A stretch of 64,000 nt of DNA from assembly GCF_027920805.1 (NCBI RefSeq), contig NZ_JANWOI010000003.1, positions 618,067 through 682,066 of the forward strand, given 5' to 3'. Position numbers and translations under genes: made by a program. This stretch comes from Govania unica. Lineage in GTDB: Bacteria > Pseudomonadota > Alphaproteobacteria > Sphingomonadales > Govanellaceae. This document shows positions 9,807 to 17,275 of the stretch, one piece after another. How positions within the stretch are numbered: position 1 is the first letter of the stretch; the number at the start of each line of letters is the position of its first letter. The notes under the pieces are model-generated. The model saw only the letters and a list, made by a program, of their open reading frames with translations, was not told the DNA's origin and ran no database searches.

Positions 9807-11282
9807 ATGTCCTATAAAACCAGACTTCTTTATTGTTCAAAGATGCTCGGACGGTCGGGTGCAGTTGCTGGAATTCTTCTGACAGCGGGTTGTGCTGTCG
9901 GGCCGGATTTTCACCGGCCAGATGCGCCTAAGGTTGAACACTATACGCGGGAACCGCTGAGCACGACCGTTGCTGTGGCAGTTCCGGGGGGCGCAGCGCA
10001 GCAGTATAATTCCACCGTGGCTTTACCGCAGGAATGGTGGACCTTGTTTGGATCTCCGGCCCTTGACGAGCTGGTGGCTCAGGCGTTTGCGCATAATCCA
10101 ACCATCGACAGTGCCAAAGCGGTTTTGCGCCAGGCTCAGGAAAATTCGGCGGCACAATTCGGCAATTATTTTCCGACTTTGGCGGGAGACTATTCAGCCA
10201 CCCGACAACGAGAGGCGGTTGGAACCATTTCGCCGACCTTGGCGTCGGAACGCCCACTCTTTACCTTGCATACCGCACAATTGAGCGTGAGTTACATGCC
10301 TGATGTGTTCGGCCTTAATCGTCGGACGATGGAATCGCTGTCGGCTCAAGAGGAAATGCAGAGATTTCAGCTTCAGGCGGCGTATCTCGCGCTGGCTTCG
10401 AATGTGGTGAGCGCAGCTATTCAAGAGGCGGTCCTCAGCGCTGAAATTTCTGCCACAGAAAATATGATTGAAACGAGTGCGCATTTTCTGAAGGTGCTGA
10501 ACCGGCAAGCTGACCTCGGGTTCGTTTCTCCTCTCGATGTAGCAAATCAGGAAGTTGCGCTAGCCCAGGTGCAGCAAACTTTGCCGCCCCTGCAAAAACA
10601 ACTGGAGCAAAATCGCAATTTGCTGGCGATTTTGACCGGACGGTTGCCGTCTGAAGGTGGCCTTGAGAGGATTGATCTCGATACCCTTCAGTTGCCGCAG
10701 GCCTTGCCTGCCACTATCCCGTCGTTGCTGGTTCAACATCGGCCGGATGTTCGCGCGGCCGAGGCACAAGTGCATAGCGCCAGCGCCAATGTCGGGGTTG
10801 CCGTGGCCAGTCGTTTGCCGCAGTTTTCGATTTCCGCCATTTGGGGAGGGACGGCAACACAGTTTGATAAAATGTTCGCGGACAGTAACAAGTTCTGGTC
10901 CATTGGCGGATCGCTCACCCAAACGATCTTCGATTTCAATTCTTTAAAGCATCGCCAGCGCGCGGCGGAAGCGGAATTGAAAGATGCCATGGCGCAATAT
11001 CGTATGGCTGTTCTTGTTGCCTTTCAAAACGTGGCGGATGCGATGTATGCGCTTGATGCCGATGCTAAATCATTTGCGGCCTCTGTTGTGGCCGAAACGG
11101 CATCGAAGAAAGCGCTGGATCTTACGCGCGTTCAACTTGATGCGGGCGATGTCAATATTTTGGCGCTGCTAACTGCACAGACAAGTTATCAGGAAGCAAG
11201 GATTAGCCGAATTCAAGCTTTGGGCGAACGTTATCTTGATACGACGGCGTTTTTCCTGGCTCTCGGCGGGACATGGGAATGA
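9807..11282 (+). CDS. Outer-membrane efflux channel lipoprotein (NodT/OprM/CusC type)
   Basis: This TolC-like channel completes the tripartite pump. The lipobox ILLTAGC, followed by AVGPDFHRP, is the family's typical lipoprotein start. Two outer-membrane efflux repeats follow, with the conserved RPDVRAAEAQV segment and the closing helix with LLTAQTSYQEARI. I chose the ATG at 9807 (MSYKTRLLYC) because it gives a shorter signal peptide; an in-frame ATG at 9768 is the alternative, and neither has a strong ribosome-binding site. The gene follows the pump gene closely in the same operon. No clear hairpin terminator follows it. Confidence 0.88.
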   Translation: MSYKTRLLYCSKMLGRSGAVAGILLTAGCAVGPDFHRPDAPKVEHYTREPLSTTVAVAVPGGAAQQYNSTVALPQEWWTLFGSPALDELVAQAFAHNPTIDSAKAVLRQAQENSAAQFGNYFPTLAGDYSATRQREAVGTISPTLASERPLFTLHTAQLSVSYMPDVFGLNRRTMESLSAQEEMQRFQLQAAYLALASNVVSAAIQEAVLSAEISATENMIETSAHFLKVLNRQADLGFVSPLDVANQEVALAQVQQTLPPLQKQLEQNRNLLAILTGRLPSEGGLERIDLDTLQLPQALPATIPSLLVQHRPDVRAAEAQVHSASANVGVAVASRLPQFSISAIWGGTATQFDKMFADSNKFWSIGGSLTQTIFDFNSLKHRQRAAEAELKDAMAQYRMAVLVAFQNVADAMYALDADAKSFAASVVAETASKKALDLTRVQLDAGDVNILALLTAQTSYQEARISRIQALGERYLDTTAFFLALGGTWE

Positions 11283-11351
11283 TGAGGGAAGCCGTTTTTA
11301 CGAGTTTTCTTTGCCGATTGACAGGCACTCAGATCAGCCCTGTTTTTTTGC

Positions 11352-11380
11352 TTGACGATTGTGTGTCAGAGGGGTATCCG
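11352..11380 (+). promoter_or_regulatory. Candidate promoter of the mgtA leader transcript
   Basis: TTGACG at 11352-11357 and TATCCG at 11375-11380 are 17 bases apart, a sigma-70-like arrangement. Transcription from here would give a leader of roughly 700 bases before the ATPase start. The match in the -10 box is moderate, so this is a suggestion only. Confidence 0.35.
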
Positions 11381-11458
11381 GGCTAAGCCTAAGTGGCCGC
11401 GTGAGCGCCGGGCATCAGTCATTACAACGAGAGAAAAATGGATAGCCACCCTAGTAGA

Positions 11459-11522
11459 GGCGCCCGACTTTGGGCGCCGCTTAAGAAACAGAGGATTGCT
11501 CCCGGCTTGCGCTGGGTGAGCA
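11459..11522 (+). ncRNA. Structured 5' leader RNA upstream of the magnesium ATPase
   Basis: Two hairpins lie side by side. The first has a perfect 7-bp stem, 11459-11465 with 11472-11478 (GGCGCCC/GGGCGCC). The second is a 10-bp stem with a two-base bulge, 11497-11506 with 11511-11522. They sit between the candidate promoter and the first leader ORF. Further GC-rich pairing is possible up to the ribosome-binding site at about 11580. I could not match this to the M-box, NiCo or yybP-ykoY consensus by eye. It may be an aptamer or only structured leader RNA. Confidence 0.4.
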
Positions 11523-11592
11523 GCGGCGTTCGGACCTAGGGTCGCCACTTGTTCACCTCCGCCCGCCGTAAGGGGGCCAGGAGGTAAACAAC

Positions 11593-11871
11593 ATGAAAAC
11601 TTTTTCCATCTCATCGTGTTTTAACCGGCTTCGTAAGGATGCCGTGCTCGTTCCAGTACAGGGTCTCCCTCGCGTTTCGGCTCTGCCGCGCTTGACGGGG
11701 AGGCATCGGCTGACATGCCGCTGGACGCTCAATCTACCAACTGGAAATCTCGCATGCCGCTGGGCGATGAGTGCTGTCGTTTCCGATGCGGAGGGTGATA
11801 GTCCTATTGCGGTTGAGCGATCTTTCCTTCGGGCTCACCACAATAGCTACAATTTCCGTGCAGCAGCTTAG
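11593..11871 (+). CDS. 92-residue leader ORF upstream of mgtA, with a repeated CRW motif
   Basis: The ORF begins MKTFSISSCFNRLRKDAV after a strong AGGAGG ribosome-binding site at about 11579-11584. It ends 26 bases before the next small ORF. It is basic and has two similar motifs, TCRW and ACRW, separated by TLNLPTGNL. There is no signal peptide or clear membrane helix. Small ORFs with CRW motifs upstream of MgtA-type ATPases are something I recall from other proteobacteria but cannot verify here. Its position in the leader suggests a cis-acting regulatory ORF rather than, or as well as, a functional protein. Confidence 0.6.
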   Translation: MKTFSISSCFNRLRKDAVLVPVQGLPRVSALPRLTGRHRLTCRWTLNLPTGNLACRWAMSAVVSDAEGDSPIAVERSFLRAHHNSYNFRAAA

Positions 11872-11897
11872 CAGATCATTTGGTAAGGAGACCAATC

Positions 11898-12032
11898 ATG
11901 GACGAAGGGCCTAGATGCGGCGCTGTTCCGGACTGCGATACCGGAACAGCGACCGCTTTTCTGTCGCAAGTTACAACGAATAGCTGCACGACCAAGCACC
12001 AAGGCAGAGCAACCCACGCGGCAAACGCATAG
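11898..12032 (+). CDS. 44-residue leader ORF abutting the mgtA hairpin
   Basis: The ORF starts MDEGPRCGAVPDCDTGTA, with AAGGAG placed 7 bases upstream, and ends KHQGRATHAANA. Its TAG stop (12030-12032) directly touches the base of the hairpin that covers the mgtA ribosome-binding site. A ribosome that finishes this ORF would therefore cover and melt the stem. That points to translational coupling or attenuation as its role. The peptide has two Cys and two Pro but no other recognisable feature. It has not been matched to any known leader peptide. Confidence 0.6.
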   Translation: MDEGPRCGAVPDCDTGTATAFLSQVTTNSCTTKHQGRATHAANA

Positions 12033-12080
12033 GGGATCTACCTTGCTGCATGTCGCGCAGACAGTAGCAAGGTAGATCCC
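12033..12080 (+). promoter_or_regulatory. Ribosome-binding-site-sequestering hairpin before mgtA
   Basis: GGGATCTACCTTGCT (12033-12047) pairs perfectly with AGCAAGGTAGATCCC (12066-12080). A G-U and a C-G pair extend the stem inward to 17 bp around a 14-base loop. The only Shine-Dalgarno-like sequence for mgtA, AAGGTAG at 12069-12075, is inside the 3' arm. The ATG follows at 12083. There is no U-tract, so this is not a transcription terminator; it should block translation until opened. Confidence 0.75.
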
Positions 12081-12082
12081 AA

Positions 12083-14779
12083 ATGAAGACCAATCTCCAA
12101 ATCCGCCATGACCGTGCTGAGAGGGGCAGGGAGGACTCCGCACTCTCATTGCGGGCTGTGCAGGAGGCACAGAACGGAATCGCGGATACTCTGGCGATCC
12201 TCAAAACAAGGGCCCGCGGCTTGACAGAAGCCGAGGCCCAGGTCCGGCTTGATCAGAACGGGCCAAATGAAACAGCACATGAAAAAGCACCGCATTGGAT
12301 GGTGCAACTGCTTGCCACGTTCAAAAATCCTTTCATTCTTGTATTGGCGTTGCTGGCGGCGATTTCGATTTATCTGGAGCCAGACGATCTCATCGGGCCG
12401 ATCATTATCGGCACAATGATTTTTCTGAGCGTTACGTTGCGATTCTGGCAGGAGTTTCGCTCAAGCCGCGCGGCTGAGACGCTTCAGGCGATGGTGCGCA
12501 CCACTGCAACGGTTCTGCGTCGCTCAAGCCCGGATACGACGGGCGACTGGCGTGAGATTCCCATGCGCGAGCTCGTGGTCGGGGATATCGTGCGCCTTGG
12601 GGCTGGGGATATGATCCCGGCCGATGTGCGGCTGATCGAGTCGAAGGATCTGTTTGTCAGTCAAGCTGTGCTCACGGGCGAGTCTATTCCGGTAGAAAAA
12701 TATGACACGGTCGGTGCGGTTGCCGAGAAATCGGCATTGGCTATTTCCGCATCAGATGCCGGCCCTCTTGATGTCAGCAACATTTGCTTCATGGGCACCA
12801 ATGTGGTCAGCGGGCAAGGCTGCGCGGCTGTGGTTGCGACGGGGCACAACACGTATTTTGGCTCGCTGTCGAAGGCGGTTGTTGGATCGAGGCCTGAAAC
12901 CTCCTTCGACAAAGGCGTGAAAAGTGTCAGCTTTCTGCTGATCCGGTTCATGCTCATCATGGTGCCGATCGTGCTTGTCATCAATGGCGTGGTCAAAGGT
13001 GACTGGGGCGCGGCGCTGATGTTCTCCTTGTCGGTTGCTGTCGGTTTGACGCCGGAAATGTTGCCACTTGTTGTCACCGCAAACCTTGCCAAAGGTGCCG
13101 TCGCCATGTCGCGCCGCAAGGTGATCGTCAAACGGCTTAATGCAATTCAGAATTTCGGTGCTATGGACGTGCTGTGCACCGACAAGACCGGGACCCTGAC
13201 CCAGGACAAGGTCATTCTGGAAACGCATCTCAATGTGGACGGGGTGGCGGACGACCGTGTGTTGCAATTGGCTTGGCTGAACAGTCAGCATCAGACCGGC
13301 GTCAAAAATCTGCTCGATGTGGCCGTCCTTGATTATGCCGAGGCCCATAAGGGGCGCAAAGGGATTAAACGCCCGCTGCATTATCGCAAGATTGATGAGA
13401 TGCCGTTCGATTTCGTGCGCCGGCGCTTATCTATTGTGGTTGCCGATAAGGAAGATGCCCATCTGCTGGTTTGCAAAGGGGCTGTTGAGGAAATGCTTTC
13501 GATCTCGACCTTCGTTGAAGACCAGGACGGGATTCGACCGCTTGATGCGGAGCTGCGGGCCAAGATTCTTGCCCGTGCGCAGGCGCTGAACGAGGATGGT
13601 CTGCGTGTCATTCTGGTTGCCACCCGTGAGTTTGCGTTAGCCGAAACGAAAGCAGCTTATTCGCTTGAGGATGAGGCGGGGCTAACGCTTCATGGCTTTC
13701 TCGCGTTCCTCGATCCGCCAAAGGAAACCGCACAGGCCGCAATCGCTGCGTTGCAGGGGCATGGCGTGGTGGTGAAAATTCTGACCGGTGACAATGCCGT
13801 GGTCACCACCAAGATCTGCCGCGAAGTGGGGCTGGACGCCGGGACACCAGTTCTCGGCCGGGATATTGCCAGGCTTGATGAGGCTCAGCTTGCCGAATTG
13901 GTTGAAAGGACGACGGTCTTTGCCAAGATGTCACCGCTCGATAAGGCGCGTGTGATCAAGGCGCTTCAATCAAAAGGTCATACCGTCGGTTATCTCGGTG
14001 ATGGCATCAATGACGCGCCCGCGCTTCGGGATGCGGATGTGGGCATTTCGGTCGATACCGCAGCGGATATTGCCAAGGAATCCGCCGATATCATCCTGCT
14101 TGAAAAGAGCCTGATGGTGCTGGAAGAAGGCGTCATCAAGGGCCGTGAAACCTTTGGCAACATCATTAAATACATCAAGATGACGGCGAGTTCGAATTTT
14201 GGAAACGTGTTCAGTGTTCTGATTGCATCGGCTTTTCTGCCCTTTCTGCCGATGCTGCCAATCCAGTTGCTGATCCAGAATCTCGCTTATGAAGTCTCGC
14301 AGCTGTCGCTGCCCTGGGATAAAATGGATGAAGACTATCTGGCGAAACCGCGGAAGTGGCGGGCGGATGACATCGGATGGTTCATGGTCTTTATCGGACC
14401 GATCAGTTCCATCTTCGATATCTCGACCTTTGCTCTGATGTGGTATGTGTTCGAGGCGAATACGACAGGCGCGCAATCGCTGTTTCAGTCCGGATGGTTT
14501 ATCGAGGGCTTGTTGTCGCAGACCCTGATCGTTCACATGATCCGCACGCGCAAGGTGCCGTTCTTCCAAAGCACAGCGCCCTTGCCGGTGATGCTTATGA
14601 CCGGGCTTGTGATGGCCGTGGGGATCCTCATTCCGTTCTCCCCATTTGGCAGCATGATCGGTCTTGAGCCGTTGCCCTGGGCCTATTTTCCCTGGCTGGC
14701 GGGAACTTTGATCAGCTATTGTGTGCTCATGCAATTCGTCAAAACCCTTTACATACGTCGCTTTTCTACCTGGCTCTGA
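12083..14779 (+). CDS. mgtA: Magnesium-translocating P-type ATPase
   Basis: This 898-residue inner-membrane P-type ATPase is of the type IIIB MgtA/MgtB family and imports Mg2+ at the cost of ATP. The actuator motif TGES is at residues 198-201. The phosphorylation motif DKTGTLT starts at Asp367. The hinge motif GDGINDAPALRDADVGISVD lies near residue 640. Ten membrane helices are expected; the long C-terminal half contains the typical NFGNVFSVLIAS and LPWDKMDEDYL segments. It is a single gene with its own terminator. Its start codon lies just after a hairpin that hides the ribosome-binding site, so expression is probably controlled at translation by the leader ORFs. Confidence 0.95.
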   Translation: MKTNLQIRHDRAERGREDSALSLRAVQEAQNGIADTLAILKTRARGLTEAEAQVRLDQNGPNETAHEKAPHWMVQLLATFKNPFILVLALLAAISIYLEPDDLIGPIIIGTMIFLSVTLRFWQEFRSSRAAETLQAMVRTTATVLRRSSPDTTGDWREIPMRELVVGDIVRLGAGDMIPADVRLIESKDLFVSQAVLTGESIPVEKYDTVGAVAEKSALAISASDAGPLDVSNICFMGTNVVSGQGCAAVVATGHNTYFGSLSKAVVGSRPETSFDKGVKSVSFLLIRFMLIMVPIVLVINGVVKGDWGAALMFSLSVAVGLTPEMLPLVVTANLAKGAVAMSRRKVIVKRLNAIQNFGAMDVLCTDKTGTLTQDKVILETHLNVDGVADDRVLQLAWLNSQHQTGVKNLLDVAVLDYAEAHKGRKGIKRPLHYRKIDEMPFDFVRRRLSIVVADKEDAHLLVCKGAVEEMLSISTFVEDQDGIRPLDAELRAKILARAQALNEDGLRVILVATREFALAETKAAYSLEDEAGLTLHGFLAFLDPPKETAQAAIAALQGHGVVVKILTGDNAVVTTKICREVGLDAGTPVLGRDIARLDEAQLAELVERTTVFAKMSPLDKARVIKALQSKGHTVGYLGDGINDAPALRDADVGISVDTAADIAKESADIILLEKSLMVLEEGVIKGRETFGNIIKYIKMTASSNFGNVFSVLIASAFLPFLPMLPIQLLIQNLAYEVSQLSLPWDKMDEDYLAKPRKWRADDIGWFMVFIGPISSIFDISTFALMWYVFEANTTGAQSLFQSGWFIEGLLSQTLIVHMIRTRKVPFFQSTAPLPVMLMTGLVMAVGILIPFSPFGSMIGLEPLPWAYFPWLAGTLISYCVLMQFVKTLYIRRFSTWL

Positions 14780-14821
14780 GGATGATGATGGGCTGAGGCC
14801 AGTTCTGAAAGCTGATCACCC

Positions 14822-14859
14822 ATGCATGCCCCGGTCGAAAGGCCGGGGCATGCATTTTT
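14822..14859 (+). terminator. Rho-independent terminator of mgtA
   Basis: ATGCATGCCCCGG (14822-14834) pairs with CCGGGGCATGCAT (14843-14855), followed by a run of five T. The stem is 13 bp, GC-rich and perfect, about 40 bases after the mgtA stop. Confidence 0.9.
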
Positions 14860-14866
14860 GGGAGCT

Positions 14867-14971
14867 AGCCGAGGCGTGCTCAACCAGAACGTTACCGCGT
14901 TGACCGCCAAGGCTGGTAAACCTGATCAGTTGCTGATCGGGCCACACCTCAAGGCATAGCGAACCGCATCA
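14867..14971 (+). pseudogene. Decayed IS5-family transposase fragment
   Basis: In one frame the DNA reads GVLNQNVTALTAKAGKPDQL, then LIGPHLKA, a stop, and RTA. It aligns with the transposase remnant at 62.3-62.9 kb (GVFNKVFAALAAEGEKPDQL, MIDATHLKAHRTVA). One codon is missing and the conserved His codon has become TAG. The first catalytic Asp (DATH) is lost. Only about 35 codons remain and no ends are visible, so this is a scar of an old insertion. Confidence 0.7.
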
Positions 14972-15060
14972 ATAATTTGAAAAATGGGCATAATCTGCAT
15001 GGCAGCCGGTACCCACTTGCGGATCGGATTAACGAATTCCGAGTCTAAAAGAAGGAAGTT

Positions 15061-16764
15061 TCATTTCTGTTCATAAATTACTTTGTCTTCTTTAATGGTC
15101 ATGAGCACTGGAATATCTTTGATGCGCAGAGGCGAAATGGTGGTTGGATTTTCGCCGAGAATAGTGAAGTCAGCAAGCTTTCCGGGCGTAATGGTGCCTT
15201 TGATTTTCTCATCGAATTGTTGATATGCCGCCCAGATTGTCACCGCACGCAAGGCGTCCATCACGGAGATGCGCTGTTCGGGGCCAAGGACCACGCCGCT
15301 TCGGGTCAAGCGGTTGACCGCGCTCCAGACTGCGTGCAAAGGCTTGGGCGGTACAACAGGGGCATCCGTATGCAGACTGAATTTCAGGCCTGCCTGTAAA
15401 CCTGATGCCGTGGGTGAAATGAAAGCTGCGCGCTCAGGCCCAAGTGTTTCGGTGCGATGCCAGTCACCCCAGTAAAAGACATGCTCCGCAAACCAGGCGG
15501 GGAAAATACCGAGACGTTTGTAAGCCGCGAGCTGTTCGGGCCGCATAACCTGTGAATGGATAACCACCGGGCGCGAGGCGCGACTTTCCGGATGGGCCTG
15601 CTCAGCCTTTTCGATGGCAGCAATCGCCATGTCGATACAGGCATCGCCATTGCAATGAATATTCACTTGCCAGCCTTTGGTAAAGAACTTTTCATACCAG
15701 CCATCAAGTTGATCCTGCGGCATAATGGGAGAGCCGCGATAGTCCTTTGCCGCTCCGGCCGGGGAATGGAAATAGGGCTTAGTCAAATAAGCGGTTTTTC
15801 CTTGGGGCGATCCATCTTCTGTAATCTTGACGCCGGCAAATTTCAAATGATTGACATAAGGTCCGCCAACAGTGAACCCGCGTTTTGCGGCTTCTTGCTC
15901 GATGATGGTCCATTTGGGATAAGAAATGATATCGAGCTTGAGACTGTTATCGCGCTGTGCCGCAAGCAAAAGATCAAATGTGCTGGGTGCAAAGGTCTGA
16001 CCGTCCTGAGCGGTCGTATAGCCTTGCTGTGCATAATAATCCTGAATTTCACCAAATTCCCGCTGAAGCTGTGCGGGTGATTTTTTTGCCATATGCGTGA
16101 GGATGGCCATGATGGCTTGTTCTTCAAGGATGCCCGTCGGCTCACCTGTACTGTCGCGCTGGATGCGGCCGCCCTTTGGGTCGGGTGAGCCTTTGACAAA
16201 ACCGAGCTTAGCAAGCGCATCGCTGTTGCACGCGGCAAGATGGCCTGAGATATGAATGAGGCAAATGGGGGTTCCGGGAGCGATCCGATTGAGTTCAGCA
16301 AGGCTCGGATGACGTTTTTCTTCCAATAAGGAATCATCATAACTGAAGCCGACGGTGATAACGTCTGCGGAAGGTTTATGCGTTGTGACAAAATCACGCA
16401 TGACACGAGAAATATCGGCGATCGACAGCACATCACCCACAGGTGGGGGCGCAAGGTCCGGCAGGCCCCAGAACAATGTGTAATCACCGATATGACTATG
16501 AGCATCGATGAATCCCGGAAGCATTGTCTTGCCCGCAAGATCAATGACTCGCGTTTTCGGTCCGCCATAAACAGCCGTATCGGCCTTTGTCCCTACAGCA
16601 ATGATCCTGCCTTCACGAACAGCCACAGCACTTGCTGTCGGTGTTGCGTCATCCATGGTGATGACGGTGCCATTGAGGTAAAGCGTATCCGCGTAATCAC
16701 GGGCGGAAGCAGCCTGAATCCCAAAGGCAAGAAGGGCAAGACTATAGGCTATCGGAACAGACAT
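15061..16764 (-). CDS. Exported YtcJ-like amidohydrolase
   Basis: This protein of about 567 residues belongs to the metal-dependent amidohydrolase superfamily (YtcJ / N-substituted formamide deformylase-like branch). I place the start at 16764 (MSVPIAYSLALLAFG) because CAGGAG lies at the right distance and a signal peptide ending near ASA follows; a longer frame reaches 16833. The metal-binding motif is DAHSHIGD; later features are IHCNGDACID and SLHTDAPVVPP, typical of the family. It should hydrolyse an amide or related C-N bond in the periplasm. It is divergent from the TBDT at 17276, suggesting that the receptor imports its substrate. Confidence 0.85.
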   Translation of the reverse strand: MSVPIAYSLALLAFGIQAASARDYADTLYLNGTVITMDDATPTASAVAVREGRIIAVGTKADTAVYGGPKTRVIDLAGKTMLPGFIDAHSHIGDYTLFWGLPDLAPPPVGDVLSIADISRVMRDFVTTHKPSADVITVGFSYDDSLLEEKRHPSLAELNRIAPGTPICLIHISGHLAACNSDALAKLGFVKGSPDPKGGRIQRDSTGEPTGILEEQAIMAILTHMAKKSPAQLQREFGEIQDYYAQQGYTTAQDGQTFAPSTFDLLLAAQRDNSLKLDIISYPKWTIIEQEAAKRGFTVGGPYVNHLKFAGVKITEDGSPQGKTAYLTKPYFHSPAGAAKDYRGSPIMPQDQLDGWYEKFFTKGWQVNIHCNGDACIDMAIAAIEKAEQAHPESRASRPVVIHSQVMRPEQLAAYKRLGIFPAWFAEHVFYWGDWHRTETLGPERAAFISPTASGLQAGLKFSLHTDAPVVPPKPLHAVWSAVNRLTRSGVVLGPEQRISVMDALRAVTIWAAYQQFDEKIKGTITPGKLADFTILGENPTTISPLRIKDIPVLMTIKEDKVIYEQK

Positions 16765-17275
16765 GAAGCGGCTCCTGCATATTTTTTTCAGTGCTTGTAA
16801 AATAATACTAATTTTATTTGAGGAGAATGGCAATCACTTGCTGGCTGGTGGAAAAGTGAGGCTGTAGACCGTTTATTTATGGGGCTTGGGATTTAGCCTG
16901 CAATGCATATGGTCATCAGATGATTTTTTGCGCTGGGCCACTCAGAAGATGAATTTAACTAACTAATTGTTTAATATAAATTCTTTTAAAGAACAGGAAA
17001 ATTCCGATCGCCGCCCTGACTGGTTTTCAGCGAAGGCAGCAATAAAACCTAATCATTAGTCAGGTAACCACAGCCTGATGCTCTGACATTTTTCTGGCAC
17101 CTTCAAAATAAAAAATCTGGACCTATGCAATTTTATCATTAACTTGCTAATATGGACTTGTTCGAGTTGTGCCCTTGGGGAGCCTCTTGAGGACGATAGC
17201 TTTAAAGCCATGATTCGGTCCGAGTAAAAATAAAATAATGACGTAAAATCAAAACAATAAGGGAGATCTGAGGCA
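16765..17275. other. Intergenic region between divergent amidohydrolase and TBDT genes
   Basis: This AT-rich gap of about 510 bases has no supportable gene. It must contain promoters for both divergent genes; TATA-like stretches such as TTTAATATAAATTC are present around 16970. I could not identify a specific operator. Confidence 0.5.

Noticed and set aside
11366..11614. 82-codon minus-strand ORF in the mgtA leader
   Set aside because: It lies antisense to structured leader RNA and has no good ribosome-binding site; it is best explained by GC-rich hairpins.
11860..12082. M-box (ykoK) or other known Mg2+ riboswitch before mgtA
   Set aside because: By eye the conserved M-box core was not found; a cmscan would be needed to exclude it fully.
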